Assembly: GCF_000371965.1 (NCBI RefSeq)
Contig: NZ_AQUO01000001.1
Coordinates: 924,001-988,000, forward strand
DNA length: 64,000 nt
Reading direction: 5' to 3'
Source of the DNA: Paracoccus sp. N5
Lineage (GTDB): Bacteria; Pseudomonadota; Alphaproteobacteria; Rhodobacterales; Rhodobacteraceae
The notes below the pieces were generated by a model. The model did no database searches. It saw nothing but the letters and a program-made list of their open reading frames with translations, and was not told where the DNA came from. Positions 36,011 to 44,880 of the stretch are shown here, piece after piece. The position numbers and the translations under genes were made by a program. Position 1 is the first letter of the stretch. Each line of letters starts with the position of its first letter.

Positions 36011-36484
36011 TCAACCCGGCGCCAGCGGGCGGCCGTGAAAGATCGTCTCCATCGAGAAAACGCCGGTGACACGTTCCAGATCCATGTCGGCGATCAGCCG
36101 CTTGTAAAGCTGGTCGTAACCCGCCATGTCGCCGACCACCGCCTTGGCCATATAATCCCACTCGCCGCCGATGCGGTGGAACTCGGTGATCTGCGGCAGG
36201 GACTCGATCCGGGCGCGAAAACGCCGCGCCCAGGCGTCGTCGTGATGGCGGGTGCGGACCATGATGAAGACCGTCAGCCCCAGCCCCAGCCGGCCGGCGT
36301 CGATGACGGCGCGGCTGCCCTGCAAGACGCCGGCCTCGGTCAGCCGCTGCAACCGGCGCCAGCAGGCATTCTGCGACAGGCCGATGCGCTCGGCCAGTTC
36401 GCGCTGCGACAGGCTGGCGTCCTGCTGCAACAGCCGCAGCAGCCGGTTGTCGGTTTCGTCGATTTCGAGAGGTCTTCCGTTCAT
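36011..36484 (-). CDS. Lrp/AsnC-family transcriptional regulator
   Basis: A 157-residue regulator: N-terminal helix-turn-helix (LLRLLQQDASLSQRELAERIGLSQNACWRRLQRL, residues 14-47) and C-terminal RAM ligand-binding domain (GLGLTVFIMVRTRHHD onward). It is divergent from the class-V aminotransferase gene and separated from it by 94 bases with an inverted repeat that starts only nine bases from its own ATG. It therefore probably represses itself and controls the aminotransferase in response to an amino acid. Confidence 0.92.
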   Translation of the reverse strand: MNGRPLEIDETDNRLLRLLQQDASLSQRELAERIGLSQNACWRRLQRLTEAGVLQGSRAVIDAGRLGLGLTVFIMVRTRHHDDAWARRFRARIESLPQITEFHRIGGEWDYMAKAVVGDMAGYDQLYKRLIADMDLERVTGVFSMETIFHGRPLAPG

Positions 36485-36492
36485 ATGACAAC

Positions 36493-36517
36493 GATATTCG
36501 CGGTTTTCGCCAATATC
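36493..36517. promoter_or_regulatory. Inverted-repeat operator, probable Lrp-type binding site
   Basis: GATATT (36493..36498) and AATATC (36512..36517) are exact inverted repeats, with an inner GCG/CGC pair placed symmetrically between them. The 25-base dyad is AT-rich in a GC-rich genome and lies between the regulator and the gene it most likely controls. Confidence 0.6.
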
Positions 36518-36578
36518 CAGCGGTGATTTTGCAGAAGACCCGGATCAAAATCCGCCAAAAGCGCGAAAGGACCGACCG

Positions 36579-37982
36579 ATGACCCCGTTTGACAGCTATC
36601 TTGCCGCCCTGGACCCCGATCCGCTGGCAAGCGTCCATGACGGCATCATCGGCCGCGATGCGGTGGTCCAGGGGCCGTTCGGGCCGCGCCGGATGATCTA
36701 TGCCGATTACATCGCCTCGGGCCGGGCGCTGCGCCCGCTGGAGGCCTGGATCATGGAGCATGTCCTGCCCTGGTATGCCAACCGCCATACCGAGGCCAGC
36801 CATTGCGGCGCCGCCATGACCCGGATGCGCCGTGCGGCGCGGGCGGCGATTGCCGAATGCATCGCCGCCGGGCCGGAGCATGCGGTGGTCTTTGCCGGCA
36901 CCGGGGCAACGGCGGGGATCAACCGGCTGGTGCATCTGTTCGCCGCGGGGCCCGGCACCACGGTGCTGATCGGGCCCTATGAGCATCACTCAAACATCCT
37001 GCCCTGGCGCGAAAGCGGCGCAAGCGTGGTGGAAATTCCCGAGGCCGAGACCGGCGGCCCGGACCTGGACGCCCTGCGCGCGGCGCTGGCGGCCGCGCCC
37101 GGCCCGGTGATCGGCGCCTTCTCGGCCGCCTCGAACGTCACCGGGACGCTGACCGATGTGGCCGGTGTGACGGCGATCCTGAAGAGGGCCGGGGCACGCG
37201 CGGTCTGGGACTATGCCGGCGGCGCGCCCTATCTGGCGATGGACATGCGCCTCGGCATGGATGCCATCGTGTTCTCGCCGCACAAGTTCATCGGCGGGCC
37301 GGGCGCCTCGGGCGTGCTGGTGCTGCGCCGCGATGCGGTCGTGGCCGACCAGCCCAGCCTGCCCGGCGGCGGCACGGTGCGCTTCGTCTCGCCGCATGGT
37401 CACGACTATGCCGCGACCGTCGAGGCGCGCGAGGAAGGCGGCACGCCGAACGTGGTCGGCGACATCCGCGCCGCGCTGGCGCTCTTGACCAAGGCGGCGG
37501 TGGGCCAGCCGCGCATCGCGGCGCGCAATGCCGAATACCTGGCGCTGGGGCTGGCGCGGCTGGGCGCGCATCCGGGCATCGCCCTGCTGGGCAACCTGGG
37601 CGCGCCGCGCCTGCCCTTCTTCAGCTTCCGCATCCGCGACGGGCGCGGCGGCTTCATCCACCAGCAGCTGGCGACGCGGATGCTGTCGGACCTGCATGGC
37701 GTGCAGGCGCGCGGCGGCTGCGCCTGCGCCGGGCCCTATGTGCACCGGCTGCTGGGGCTGGATGCGGCGGAATCGGACCGGCTGCGCGCGGCGATCCTGA
37801 GGGGCGACGAGATCGAGAAGCCCGGCTTCGTCCGGCTGAACCTGTGCTGGGCCGCCGGCCGAGCCGAGGTCGAGGCGATCCTGGATGCCGTCCGTGACCT
37901 GGCCGATCACGCGGGCGATTACCTGGCGCAGTATCGCTGCAACCGCGCCACGGCGATCTTCACCCCGATTGCGGCGGAATAG
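36579..37982 (+). CDS. Class-V aminotransferase, cysteine-desulfurase-like
   Basis: A 467-residue PLP enzyme of fold type I. PLP-binding residues: HHSNILPWRESGA near 130, DYAGGAPYLAMDM near 210, and the Schiff-base Lys in FSPHKFIGGPGASG near residue 232. RGGCACAGPYVH near 384-395 has Cys where SufS-type desulfurases keep their persulfide Cys. The class includes desulfurases, isopenicillin-epimerase-like enzymes and lyases; substrate not assignable. AAAGGACC precedes ATG 36579. Control by the divergent Lrp protein is likely. The end overlaps the WYL regulator end by 23 bases. Confidence 0.88.
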   Translation: MTPFDSYLAALDPDPLASVHDGIIGRDAVVQGPFGPRRMIYADYIASGRALRPLEAWIMEHVLPWYANRHTEASHCGAAMTRMRRAARAAIAECIAAGPEHAVVFAGTGATAGINRLVHLFAAGPGTTVLIGPYEHHSNILPWRESGASVVEIPEAETGGPDLDALRAALAAAPGPVIGAFSAASNVTGTLTDVAGVTAILKRAGARAVWDYAGGAPYLAMDMRLGMDAIVFSPHKFIGGPGASGVLVLRRDAVVADQPSLPGGGTVRFVSPHGHDYAATVEAREEGGTPNVVGDIRAALALLTKAAVGQPRIAARNAEYLALGLARLGAHPGIALLGNLGAPRLPFFSFRIRDGRGGFIHQQLATRMLSDLHGVQARGGCACAGPYVHRLLGLDAAESDRLRAAILRGDEIEKPGFVRLNLCWAAGRAEVEAILDAVRDLADHAGDYLAQYRCNRATAIFTPIAAE

Positions 37983-38661
37983 CCGCGCGGGCGCAGACAT
38001 AATCCCGCACCAGCGCCACCCGGCGCGGCCGGAAGCTGGCGCCGCCGGGCCGCATCGCCTGGATGCGCGAGACGTGGAAGATGCGGAAATCCTCGCGCAG
38101 CTTGCAATGCGCCAGCAGCATGACGTGGTTCTCGCTGTAGCTCAGGCCCAAGGGCCAGATCTCGCGCGTGCTGCGGGCCTCGGCCAGGTCCAGGTAGTCG
38201 ATCTCGAGGCTGCGTTCCTGCCACAGCGCCTCGCGCAGCAGGGCCATGTCGATCCGCGGCGCCTCGCGCTGGGTGGCGGGGCGGAACAGGCGCATGGTCG
38301 CATGCATGGCGTGGCGGCCCTGGCTCTCGGGCAGGGTGGCGACGATGCGGGCCAGGGCGGCCTCGCCCGCCTCGGTCAGCTCGCGGTCGCCCAGGCCGCC
38401 CAGGGCCGAGATCGCCAGCAGCAGCGCCTCGATTTCCAGGCGCGAGAAGCTCTGCGGCGGCAGGGCCGGATCCTCGGTCAGGCGATAGCCGACGCCCGCC
38501 TCGCCGTCGATCAGCGCGCCGCCGGCGCGCAGCGTGGCGATGTCGCGGTAAAGCTGGCGCAACGACACGCCGGTCTCATGCGCCAGCCGCGCCGCCGTCA
38601 CCGGGGCCGGCAGGCGGCGCAGCGCATCCATCAGACGCATCAGCCGGTCGGTGCGGGCCAT
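37960..38661 (-). CDS. YafY-type regulator with HTH and WYL domain
   Basis: A 233-residue protein: DeoR-like helix-turn-helix (RTDRLMRLMDALRRLP, then TAARLAHETGVSLRQLYRDI near 22-42) and a C-terminal WYL domain (QERSLEIDYLDLAEARSTREIWPLGL near 147-172). WYL regulators respond to small ligands or nucleic acid. Divergent from the GST gene by 60 bases, a common pairing in alphaproteobacteria, which suggests it controls that gene. Confidence 0.9.
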   Translation of the reverse strand: MARTDRLMRLMDALRRLPAPVTAARLAHETGVSLRQLYRDIATLRAGGALIDGEAGVGYRLTEDPALPPQSFSRLEIEALLLAISALGGLGDRELTEAGEAALARIVATLPESQGRHAMHATMRLFRPATQREAPRIDMALLREALWQERSLEIDYLDLAEARSTREIWPLGLSYSENHVMLLAHCKLREDFRIFHVSRIQAMRPGGASFRPRRVALVRDYVCARAAIPPQSG

Positions 38662-38662
38662 G

Positions 38663-38678
38663 CTGTCACCTTCTGTCA
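38663..38678. promoter_or_regulatory. Direct repeat CTGTCA with 10-base period, candidate operator
   Basis: CTGTCA occurs at 38663..38668 and 38673..38678, one helical turn apart, directly beside the WYL regulator start and upstream of the GST gene. Position suggests a binding site; no direct evidence. Confidence 0.35.
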
Positions 38679-38721
38679 GGGTTTCCGGGCCATTCTGGCC
38701 GCTTCATCGCAGGAGGCCAAG

Positions 38722-39315
38722 ATGCTGACCCTTTACCACGCCCCGCAAAGCCGCTCGTCCAGCGTGATCGTGCTGCTGAAGGAACTCGACGCGCTCGACA
38801 AGGTCGAGATCCGCCAGGTCGCGATCCCGCGCCAGGACGGCAGCGGCGGGCGCGATCCGGCAAACCCCCATCCCGAGGGCAAGGTGCCCTTTCTGGTCGA
38901 GGGCGGGGACCATGTCCGCGAACGCGGCGCCATCATGCTGTATCTGACCGACCGCTTCCCCGAGGCAGGGCTGGGGCCGTTGCCAGGCGATCCGGCGCGC
39001 GGGCGCTATCTGGGCTGGCTCAGCTGGTATCAGGGCGTGCTGGAGCCGGTGGCGATCCTGAACTTCTTCAAGATCGAGCACCCGGCGCTGCAGGCGACCT
39101 TCCGCGACTACGACACCGCGATCCAGCGGCTCGAGGAGGTGCTGTCGCGCCAGGACTACCTGCTGGGCGACCGCTTCTCGGCCGCCGACCTGCTGGTCGC
39201 CTCGCCCTTCGCCTTCTTCGGCGAGGGCATGCCGCGCCCGCCGGCGGTCGATGCCTGGGTGCGGCGGATTCAGTCGCGTCCCTCGATGGCCTGGGCGCGC
39301 GAATTCGACGGTTGA
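38722..39315 (+). CDS. Glutathione S-transferase family protein
   Basis: A 197-residue GST: thioredoxin-like N-terminal domain (LTLYHAPQSRSSSVIVLLKEL, with the active-site Ser in SRSS near residue 11; GKVPFLVEGGDHVRERGAIMLYLTDRF near 52-78) and an all-helical C-terminal domain (LLGDRFSAADLLVASPFAFF near 153-172). AGGAGG stands before ATG 38722. Probably detoxifies electrophiles under the divergent WYL regulator. Its last 46 bases overlap the convergent transporter gene. Confidence 0.92.
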   Translation: MLTLYHAPQSRSSSVIVLLKELDALDKVEIRQVAIPRQDGSGGRDPANPHPEGKVPFLVEGGDHVRERGAIMLYLTDRFPEAGLGPLPGDPARGRYLGWLSWYQGVLEPVAILNFFKIEHPALQATFRDYDTAIQRLEEVLSRQDYLLGDRFSAADLLVASPFAFFGEGMPRPPAVDAWVRRIQSRPSMAWAREFDG

Positions 39316-40193
39316 GCCGGAACGGCGCCGGGGATGCGCGCCAGCTGCACCATCAGGATGCCGGCCGCGACGATCCCCGCGCCCAGCACATCCGAGGCGC
39401 CGAAGCGTTCGCCCAGCAGGGCGGCGGCGATGGCGACGCCGAAGAGCGGCGACAGGAAGTGGAAGGTCGCCGCCCTGACCGCGCCGACGCGGTTCACCAG
39501 CAGGAACCACAGCCAGGTCGCGCCGATGCCGGGCGCGATCACGGTATAGACAAAGGACCAGACCAGGGTGCCGCTCCACAGCACGGGGCGGCCCCATTCC
39601 AGCAGCGCGGCCGGGACCAGCAGCGCCGCGGCGCCGACCGCCATTTGCAGGCCGACGATCATCATCATGTTGCGGCTGCCGCCGGCGCCGCGCGCCGCCA
39701 GCGTGGCGAAGGTCAGCGCCACCACGCCGCCCAGGCACAGGAGCAGCCCAGGGATGTCGAGCCCGTGGCGCAGCCGCACGCCCATGACCAGCCCCACGCC
39801 GATCACGCCGGCGACCAGCCCGGCCACCGCCATCGGCCGCAGCTTTTCGGCGTAGAGCAGCCAGCCCAGGAAGGCGACCAGCAGCGGCATCATCGAGGCG
39901 ATGATCGCGGCGGCCGAGGCCTCGACATGCTGCATGGCGACCCAGTTCAGGCCCAGATACAGCGCGTTCTGGCACAGGCCGAAGACGATCACCGTGCGCC
40001 ACTCGGCCCGGCTGAGCCGCCAGTTCTGCCCCATGGCCCAGGCCAGCGGAATCGCCACCAAGGCCGACAGCGCGAAGCGGATCACCAGCGCGGTCAGGGG
40101 CGGCGCGGCCAGGACGATGATGCGGGTGGTGGTAAAGGCCGAGGCCCAGACCAGGGCAAAGCCCGTGCCCATCAGGATGGCTTTCAGGTCCAT
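39270..40193 (-). CDS. EamA-family transporter
   Basis: A 307-residue inner-membrane protein with ten predicted helices in two EamA repeats (ALVWASAFTTTRIIVLAAPP near residue 11, NALYLGLNWVAMQHVEAS near 75, then the second repeat from about 150, ending GAGIVAAGILMVQLARIPG). ATG 40193 (MDLKAILMG) is chosen over 40283 because a purine-rich site precedes it and the extra residues are not family-like. Substrate unknown. Its 3' end overlaps the GST gene. Confidence 0.88.
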   Translation of the reverse strand: MDLKAILMGTGFALVWASAFTTTRIIVLAAPPLTALVIRFALSALVAIPLAWAMGQNWRLSRAEWRTVIVFGLCQNALYLGLNWVAMQHVEASAAAIIASMMPLLVAFLGWLLYAEKLRPMAVAGLVAGVIGVGLVMGVRLRHGLDIPGLLLCLGGVVALTFATLAARGAGGSRNMMMIVGLQMAVGAAALLVPAALLEWGRPVLWSGTLVWSFVYTVIAPGIGATWLWFLLVNRVGAVRAATFHFLSPLFGVAIAAALLGERFGASDVLGAGIVAAGILMVQLARIPGAVPAQPSNSRAQAIEGRD

Positions 40194-40321
40194 CGCGCTT
40201 TCCCCTTGCTGGCTGCCCCCTTGGGCTAGCAGATCAGCGGGCGGGCGCAAGCGCAAGGCGCGGCGCGTACACCGGCCGTGCACAGGACATGCACCGGCGG
40301 GGGGAGGCCGGGCATGAGGAA

Positions 40322-40348
40322 GGGCCGCGCATCACCTGCGCGGCCCCT
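40322..40348 (-). terminator. Terminator of the HU gene
   Basis: GGGCCGCGC and GCGCGGCCC form a 9-bp stem with a 7-base loop 21 bases beyond the HU stop. On the minus strand it is followed by TTCC, so the tail is weak. Confidence 0.65.
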
Positions 40349-40368
40349 CATGACGCGAGCGCCAGGGC

Positions 40369-40668
40369 TCAGGCGTTCACGCTGTCTTTCAGGGCTTTCG
40401 CGATGGTGACCTTGACCACCTTGTCGGCGGGCTTCGTCATCATTTCCTGGGTCTGCGGGTTGCGGACCTGGCGTTCGGGACGGGCGCGGCAGGCGACCTT
40501 GCCGATGCCCGGCAGGGTGACGGCGCCGCCCTCGGCGACGGTTTTCGACACGACGGCCGACAGCGCATCCAGAGCCGCGGCGGCGGTCTTCTTGTCGCTG
40601 CCCATCTCATCGGCCAGGGTGGCGACGAGTTGGGTCTTGGTCATCGGTTTCGAAGCGGCCTGGGCCAT
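40369..40668 (-). CDS. HU-family DNA-binding protein
   Basis: A 99-residue nucleoid protein: TKTQLVATLADEMGSDKKTAAAALDALSAVV is the helical dimerisation half, and VTLPGIGKVACRARPERQVRNPQTQEMM holds the beta-arm signature (RPERxxRNPQT). It bends and compacts DNA. AGGAGACAG lies before ATG 40668. An unusual Cys (VACRARP) sits where HU usually has Phe or similar. Own terminator downstream. Confidence 0.93.
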   Translation of the reverse strand: MAQAASKPMTKTQLVATLADEMGSDKKTAAAALDALSAVVSKTVAEGGAVTLPGIGKVACRARPERQVRNPQTQEMMTKPADKVVKVTIAKALKDSVNA

Positions 40669-40819
40669 GTTCTGTCTCCTCGTTGTTCCCCGTTCGGGAA
40701 ATTTTCGGACGCCACCTTGGCGGCACGAACGCCGCTACACAAGCTTTTTGCGCGCAGTTCAAGCGTTTTCCTGTGGATTCCGCGGTTGGACGCAGCGAAA
40801 AGCCGCGGAAAACGGCCTA

Positions 40820-42304
40820 TCAGAGGAAAGCCGTCTCGTTGAATGACCTCAACTTGCGCGAGTGGATGCGTTCCAGCGGAGTCGCGCGCAGTTTCTCCAT
40901 CGCCCGGATGCCGATCAGCAGATGGTTCGCGACCTGGGTGCGATAGAAATCCGTGGCCATGCCGGGCAGCTTCAGCTCGCCATGCAGCGGCTTGTCCGAG
41001 ACGCAGAGCAGCGTGCCATAGGGCACCCGGAAGCGGAAGCCGTTCGCGGCGATGGTGGCGCTTTCCATGTCGAGCGCGACGGCGCGCGACTGCGACAGCC
41101 GCTGGACCGGGCCCGACTGGTCGCGCAGCTCCCAGTTGCGGTTGTCGATCGTCGCCACCGTGCCGGTGCGCATGATCGCCTTGAGGTCGTAGCCGTCCAG
41201 CTGCGTGACCTCGGCCACCGCCTCTTGCAGCGCCACCTGCACCTCGGCCAGGGCCGGGATCGGCACCCAGACTGGCAGGTCGTCGTCCAGCACGTGATCC
41301 TCGCGCAGATAGGCATGGGCCAGCACGAAATCGCCCAGGGACTGCGAGTTGCGCAGCCCGGCACAATGGCCGACCATGAGCCAGGCGTGGGGGCGCAGCA
41401 CGGCGATATGGTCGGTCGCGGTTTTCGCATTGGACGGCCCGACGCCGATATTGACCAGCGTGATGCCGTCGCCATCCGGGCGTTTCAGGTGATAGGCCGG
41501 CATCTGCGGCATCTTGGCGCCGGTGGCGATAATGTCCTCGGGCCGCTCCAGCACCTGGTTGCCCGGCCCGATGAAGGCGGTATAGCCCGATTCCGGGTCG
41601 GACAGCGCGCGGCGGGCGAAGGCCTCGAACTCATCGACATAGAACTGGTAGTTGGTGAACATCACGAAATTCTGGAAATGCTCGGGCAGGGTCGCGGTGT
41701 AATGCGACAGCCGCGCCAGCGAGTAATCCACCCGCTGCGCCGTGAAGGGCGCGAGCGGCTGGCTGCCGTCCGGGTTCAGACCCGCGGTGCCGTTCACGAT
41801 GTCGTCGTTCATCGTGTTCAGGTCCGGCACGTCGAACACGTCGCGCAGGGAATAGTTCAGCACGCCTTCCTGCGGCACGTTCAGGTCGCTTTGCGTCGCC
41901 ACCGCGAAATGCACCGGCATCGGCGTGCCGCTGTCGGTGACCGAGACCGGGACGCCGTGGTTCTTCATCAACAGCCCGATCTGTTCGGTCAGGTAGCCGC
42001 GGAACAGGTCGGGCCGGGTGATCGAGGTGGCATAGACCCCGGGCAGCGCGACATGGCCGAAGGACAGCCGCGAATCCGTCTTGGAATGCACCGGCACCTG
42101 CAGCCGCAGTTCGGGGTAGAAGGCGCGATAGCGCGCCTGCGGCCGGGCGCCCTGCAGGGTGGCGACAAAGCGTTCCAGCAGGAAATGCGAGGCGCGTTCG
42201 TAAAGTTCGATCAGCCGCGCCACGGCGGCGGCGGGGTCGTCGAAAGACTGCCGCTCGGCGGGTTCGGGCGTTTCCAGGGGAAGGGTCCGGCGGTCGGTCG
42301 TCAT
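40820..42304 (-). CDS. amn: AMP nucleosidase
   Basis: Hydrolyses AMP to adenine and ribose 5-phosphate. The 494-residue protein has an N-terminal regulatory domain (residues 1-170) and a C-terminal phosphorylase-fold catalytic domain: ITLVNIGVGPSNAKTATDH near 282-300, WLMVGHCAGLRNSQSLGDFV near 310-330, VALDMESATIAANGFRFRVPYG near 415-436 with the DMES motif. GGAGAG precedes ATG 42304. Divergent from the flavin oxidoreductase gene. Confidence 0.95.
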   Translation of the reverse strand: MTTDRRTLPLETPEPAERQSFDDPAAAVARLIELYERASHFLLERFVATLQGARPQARYRAFYPELRLQVPVHSKTDSRLSFGHVALPGVYATSITRPDLFRGYLTEQIGLLMKNHGVPVSVTDSGTPMPVHFAVATQSDLNVPQEGVLNYSLRDVFDVPDLNTMNDDIVNGTAGLNPDGSQPLAPFTAQRVDYSLARLSHYTATLPEHFQNFVMFTNYQFYVDEFEAFARRALSDPESGYTAFIGPGNQVLERPEDIIATGAKMPQMPAYHLKRPDGDGITLVNIGVGPSNAKTATDHIAVLRPHAWLMVGHCAGLRNSQSLGDFVLAHAYLREDHVLDDDLPVWVPIPALAEVQVALQEAVAEVTQLDGYDLKAIMRTGTVATIDNRNWELRDQSGPVQRLSQSRAVALDMESATIAANGFRFRVPYGTLLCVSDKPLHGELKLPGMATDFYRTQVANHLLIGIRAMEKLRATPLERIHSRKLRSFNETAFL

Positions 42305-42400
42305 GCGCGCTCTCCAATTTGGCGCCAGAGTGCCAGCGCGCCCCGCCACTGGCAAGCGGCTGGCCCAGTGCCTATCTGGGGAGGCAAAGGAGTGATCCGC

Positions 42401-43387
42401 ATGGAATTTTCCGTTCTCGATCTTGCCGTCGTCACCGAGGGCGCGGACGCCCGGCAGGCCATCGCCAATTCGGTCGCGCTGGCCCAGGCCGCCGAGGGCT
42501 GGGGCTATCACCGCTTCTGGCTGGCCGAGCATCACAACATGCCCGGCATCGCCAGTGCCGCGACCGCGGTGCTGATCGGCCATGTCGCCGGGCATACGCA
42601 GACGATCCGCGTCGGCGCCGGCGGCGTCATGCTGCCCAATCACGCGCCGCTGGCGATTGCCGAACAATTCGGCACCTTGGCGACGATCCATGGCGACCGC
42701 ATCGACCTGGGCCTGGGCCGCGCGCCGGGCGGCGACGGGGCGGTGATGCACGCGCTGCGCCGGGGGATGCAGCGCAACGACGATTTCCCGAACGACGTGG
42801 TCGAGCTGCTGCGCTATCTGGGCCCGCCGCGCCCCGGCGCCCCGGTCGCCGCCCATCCGGGCGAGGGCACCAATGTGCCGGTCTGGATCCTGGGCTCGTC
42901 GCTTTACGGCGCCAGCCTCGCCGCGGTGCTGGGCCTGCCCTATGCCTTCGCCAGCCATTTCGCGCCCGGCGACCTGGAGCAGGCGGTCGGGCTTTACCGC
43001 GAGCGGTTCGAGGCGACCGAATTCGGCACCCGCCCGCGCTTCATGCTGGCGGTGAACGTCATCGCCGCCGACACCGACGCCGAGGCACAGCGCCTGCGCA
43101 GCAGCCAGATGATTTCCTTTGCCCGGCTGCGCAGCGGCATGCCGGGGCTGCTGCCGCCGCCGGTCGACGACATCCATGACGCGGTGTCGGCCGCGGTGCT
43201 GCCGATGGTCGAGCACGCGCTGTCGGTCAGCGCCGTCGGCGCGCCCGAGACGGTCGCCAGGCAGCTCGACGCGCTGATCGCGACATACCGCCCGGACGAG
43301 CTGATCCTGGTCGGCAACATCTACGACCAGGCGGCGCGGCACCGTTCCTTTGCCATCGCGGCCGAGATCCTGCGGGGCCGGGCGTGA
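42401..43387 (+). CDS. LLM-class flavin-dependent oxidoreductase
   Basis: A 328-residue luciferase-like monooxygenase. FSVLDLAVVTEGADARQAI and WLAEHHNMPGIASAATAVLIGHVAG near residues 36-60 are the family core; DLGLGRAPGGD near 104 and TGTNVPVWILGSS-like near 162 complete the TIM-barrel pattern. It uses FMNH2 and oxygen on an unknown substrate. ATG 42401 has AGGAG 8 bases before it. The stop overlaps the GTG of the next gene. Confidence 0.9.
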   Translation: MEFSVLDLAVVTEGADARQAIANSVALAQAAEGWGYHRFWLAEHHNMPGIASAATAVLIGHVAGHTQTIRVGAGGVMLPNHAPLAIAEQFGTLATIHGDRIDLGLGRAPGGDGAVMHALRRGMQRNDDFPNDVVELLRYLGPPRPGAPVAAHPGEGTNVPVWILGSSLYGASLAAVLGLPYAFASHFAPGDLEQAVGLYRERFEATEFGTRPRFMLAVNVIAADTDAEAQRLRSSQMISFARLRSGMPGLLPPPVDDIHDAVSAAVLPMVEHALSVSAVGAPETVARQLDALIATYRPDELILVGNIYDQAARHRSFAIAAEILRGRA

Positions 43388-44241
43388 GGGCGCTGGTTTT
43401 CGGCCACGGCTATTCCGCCGGCTTCCTGACGCCGCTGCTCGTGGCCGAGAGCTGGCAGGTCACCGGCACCACGCGCGGCAATCCGGCGCGCGTGGCGGCG
43501 GCGGGGGCGGCGCCGCTGCTCTGGCCCGGCGACGATGCGGCCGTGCGGCAGGAGATCGCGGCGGCCGATGCGATCCTGGTCTCGGTCGGGCCGGAGGGTG
43601 GCGCGGACCCGGTGCTGGCGGCGTTCGGCGCCGAGATCGGTCGCGCGCAGCCGCGCTGGCTGGGCTATCTGTCCACCACCGGGGTCTATGGCGACCGGGA
43701 CGGCGGCTGGGTCGATGAGGACAGCCCCTGCACCCCCACGACCCGGCGCGGGCGCGAGCGGGTCGCGGCCGAACAGGGCTGGCAGCGGCTGGCGGCGGAA
43801 CACGGGTTGCCCCTGCACATCTTTCGCCTGGCCGGGATCTATGGCCCGGGGCGCGGGCCCTTCGCCAAGCTGCGCGCCGGCACGGCGCGGCGCATCGTCA
43901 AGCCGGGCCAGGTGTTTTCCCGCATCCATGCCGAGGACATCGCGCGGGTGCTGCTGGCCTCGATCAAGGCGCCCTGCCCCGGCGCGGTCTACAATGTCTG
44001 CGACGACGACCCGGCCCCGCCCGAGGCGGTGATCGGCCATGCCGCCGACCTGCTGGGCCTGCCCCTGCCCCCGGCCGAGGATTTCGCCACGGCCGCGATG
44101 ACGCCGATGGCGCGCAGCTTCTATGCCGAAAGCAAGCGCGTGGCGAACGACCGCATCAAGCGCGAGCTGGGCGTCGCGCTGCGCTATCCCGACTATCGCG
44201 CCGGGCTGGCGGCGCTGGCCCGGGCCGAGGGGCTGATCTAG
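43384..44241 (+). CDS. NAD(P)-dependent epimerase-like protein (extended SDR)
   Basis: A 285-residue Rossmann-fold protein. The N-terminus reads ALVFGHGYSAGFL in place of the usual GxxGxxG, so cofactor binding may be atypical. YLSTTGVYGDRDGGWVDEDSPCTPTTRRG near residues 97-125 is the extended-SDR region but lacks the clear Y-x3-K pair; IYGPGRGPFAKLR follows. Such proteins are annotated as NAD-dependent epimerase/dehydratases or YeeZ-like. GTG start coupled to the LLM oxidoreductase stop. Confidence 0.8.
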   Translation: MRALVFGHGYSAGFLTPLLVAESWQVTGTTRGNPARVAAAGAAPLLWPGDDAAVRQEIAAADAILVSVGPEGGADPVLAAFGAEIGRAQPRWLGYLSTTGVYGDRDGGWVDEDSPCTPTTRRGRERVAAEQGWQRLAAEHGLPLHIFRLAGIYGPGRGPFAKLRAGTARRIVKPGQVFSRIHAEDIARVLLASIKAPCPGAVYNVCDDDPAPPEAVIGHAADLLGLPLPPAEDFATAAMTPMARSFYAESKRVANDRIKRELGVALRYPDYRAGLAALARAEGLI

Positions 44242-44864
44242 GGCGCGATCGAGCAGCAGCCGGTCAGCATGCGCGACGGCTGGTCCTGCCCGTCCAGGAT
44301 CACCGTGACCGCCAGCGCGAAGCCGCGGTCCGACATGCCGTCCGAACATTGCCGGGGCTGCATCACCGCGGTCAGCCGGCCCTTGTCGTCGCCGGCGATC
44401 ATGCCGCGCATCGGCTCGCCCTCGATGCCGCGGTCCATGACCTTGCGCAGCGACAGCGGGCGCTCGGGCTGGTCGGGCTCGCTGAACACCAGGCCCTTCT
44501 CGACGGTCTTGAAGGACCAGAAGGGCTCGGTGCCGCTGCATTGCAGGGTCAGCGGCAGGGCGTTCGGCTTCCAGGCCGAGGGCTGCGGCTTCAGGAAGCG
44601 CAGCGCCACCCAGCCGGTGGTTTCGCCGACATTGACCCGGCCCCATTTGCCCGAGCCGTCATGGGCCAGCAGCTCGACCCCCTTGGCGGTCGAGGGCAGC
44701 GTGCCGACGATCCTGGCCTTGCCATCCGGCGCCTCGCGCACGTTCAGCGTGTCCCAGGTTTCCACCACGGTCACGTCGAAGAGATTCGGCAGATAGTCCT
44801 CGGCCATGGCCGCCGCCGGAGCCGCCAGCGCCAGGCCGGCCAGAAGGGTCGTCAACAGGTTCAT
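44238..44864 (-). CDS. Exported SH3-domain protein
   Basis: A 208-residue periplasmic protein. Signal peptide (NLLTTLLAGLALAAPAAAMA) with cleavage near residue 20, then a bacterial SH3 domain (FDVTVVETWDTLNVREAPDG... to WVALRFL, about 28-90), then a C-terminal domain with FWSFKTVEKGLVFSEP and four Cys (LQCSG, RQCSD, GCCSI). The C-terminal half matches COG3650-like conserved exported proteins in pattern. Function unknown; binding of peptidoglycan is an inference from the SH3 domain. Convergent with the epimerase gene with a 4-base overlap. Confidence 0.82.
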   Translation of the reverse strand: MNLLTTLLAGLALAAPAAAMAEDYLPNLFDVTVVETWDTLNVREAPDGKARIVGTLPSTAKGVELLAHDGSGKWGRVNVGETTGWVALRFLKPQPSAWKPNALPLTLQCSGTEPFWSFKTVEKGLVFSEPDQPERPLSLRKVMDRGIEGEPMRGMIAGDDKGRLTAVMQPRQCSDGMSDRGFALAVTVILDGQDQPSRMLTGCCSIAP

Positions 44865-44880
44865 CGGGCACCGTGTCGGT

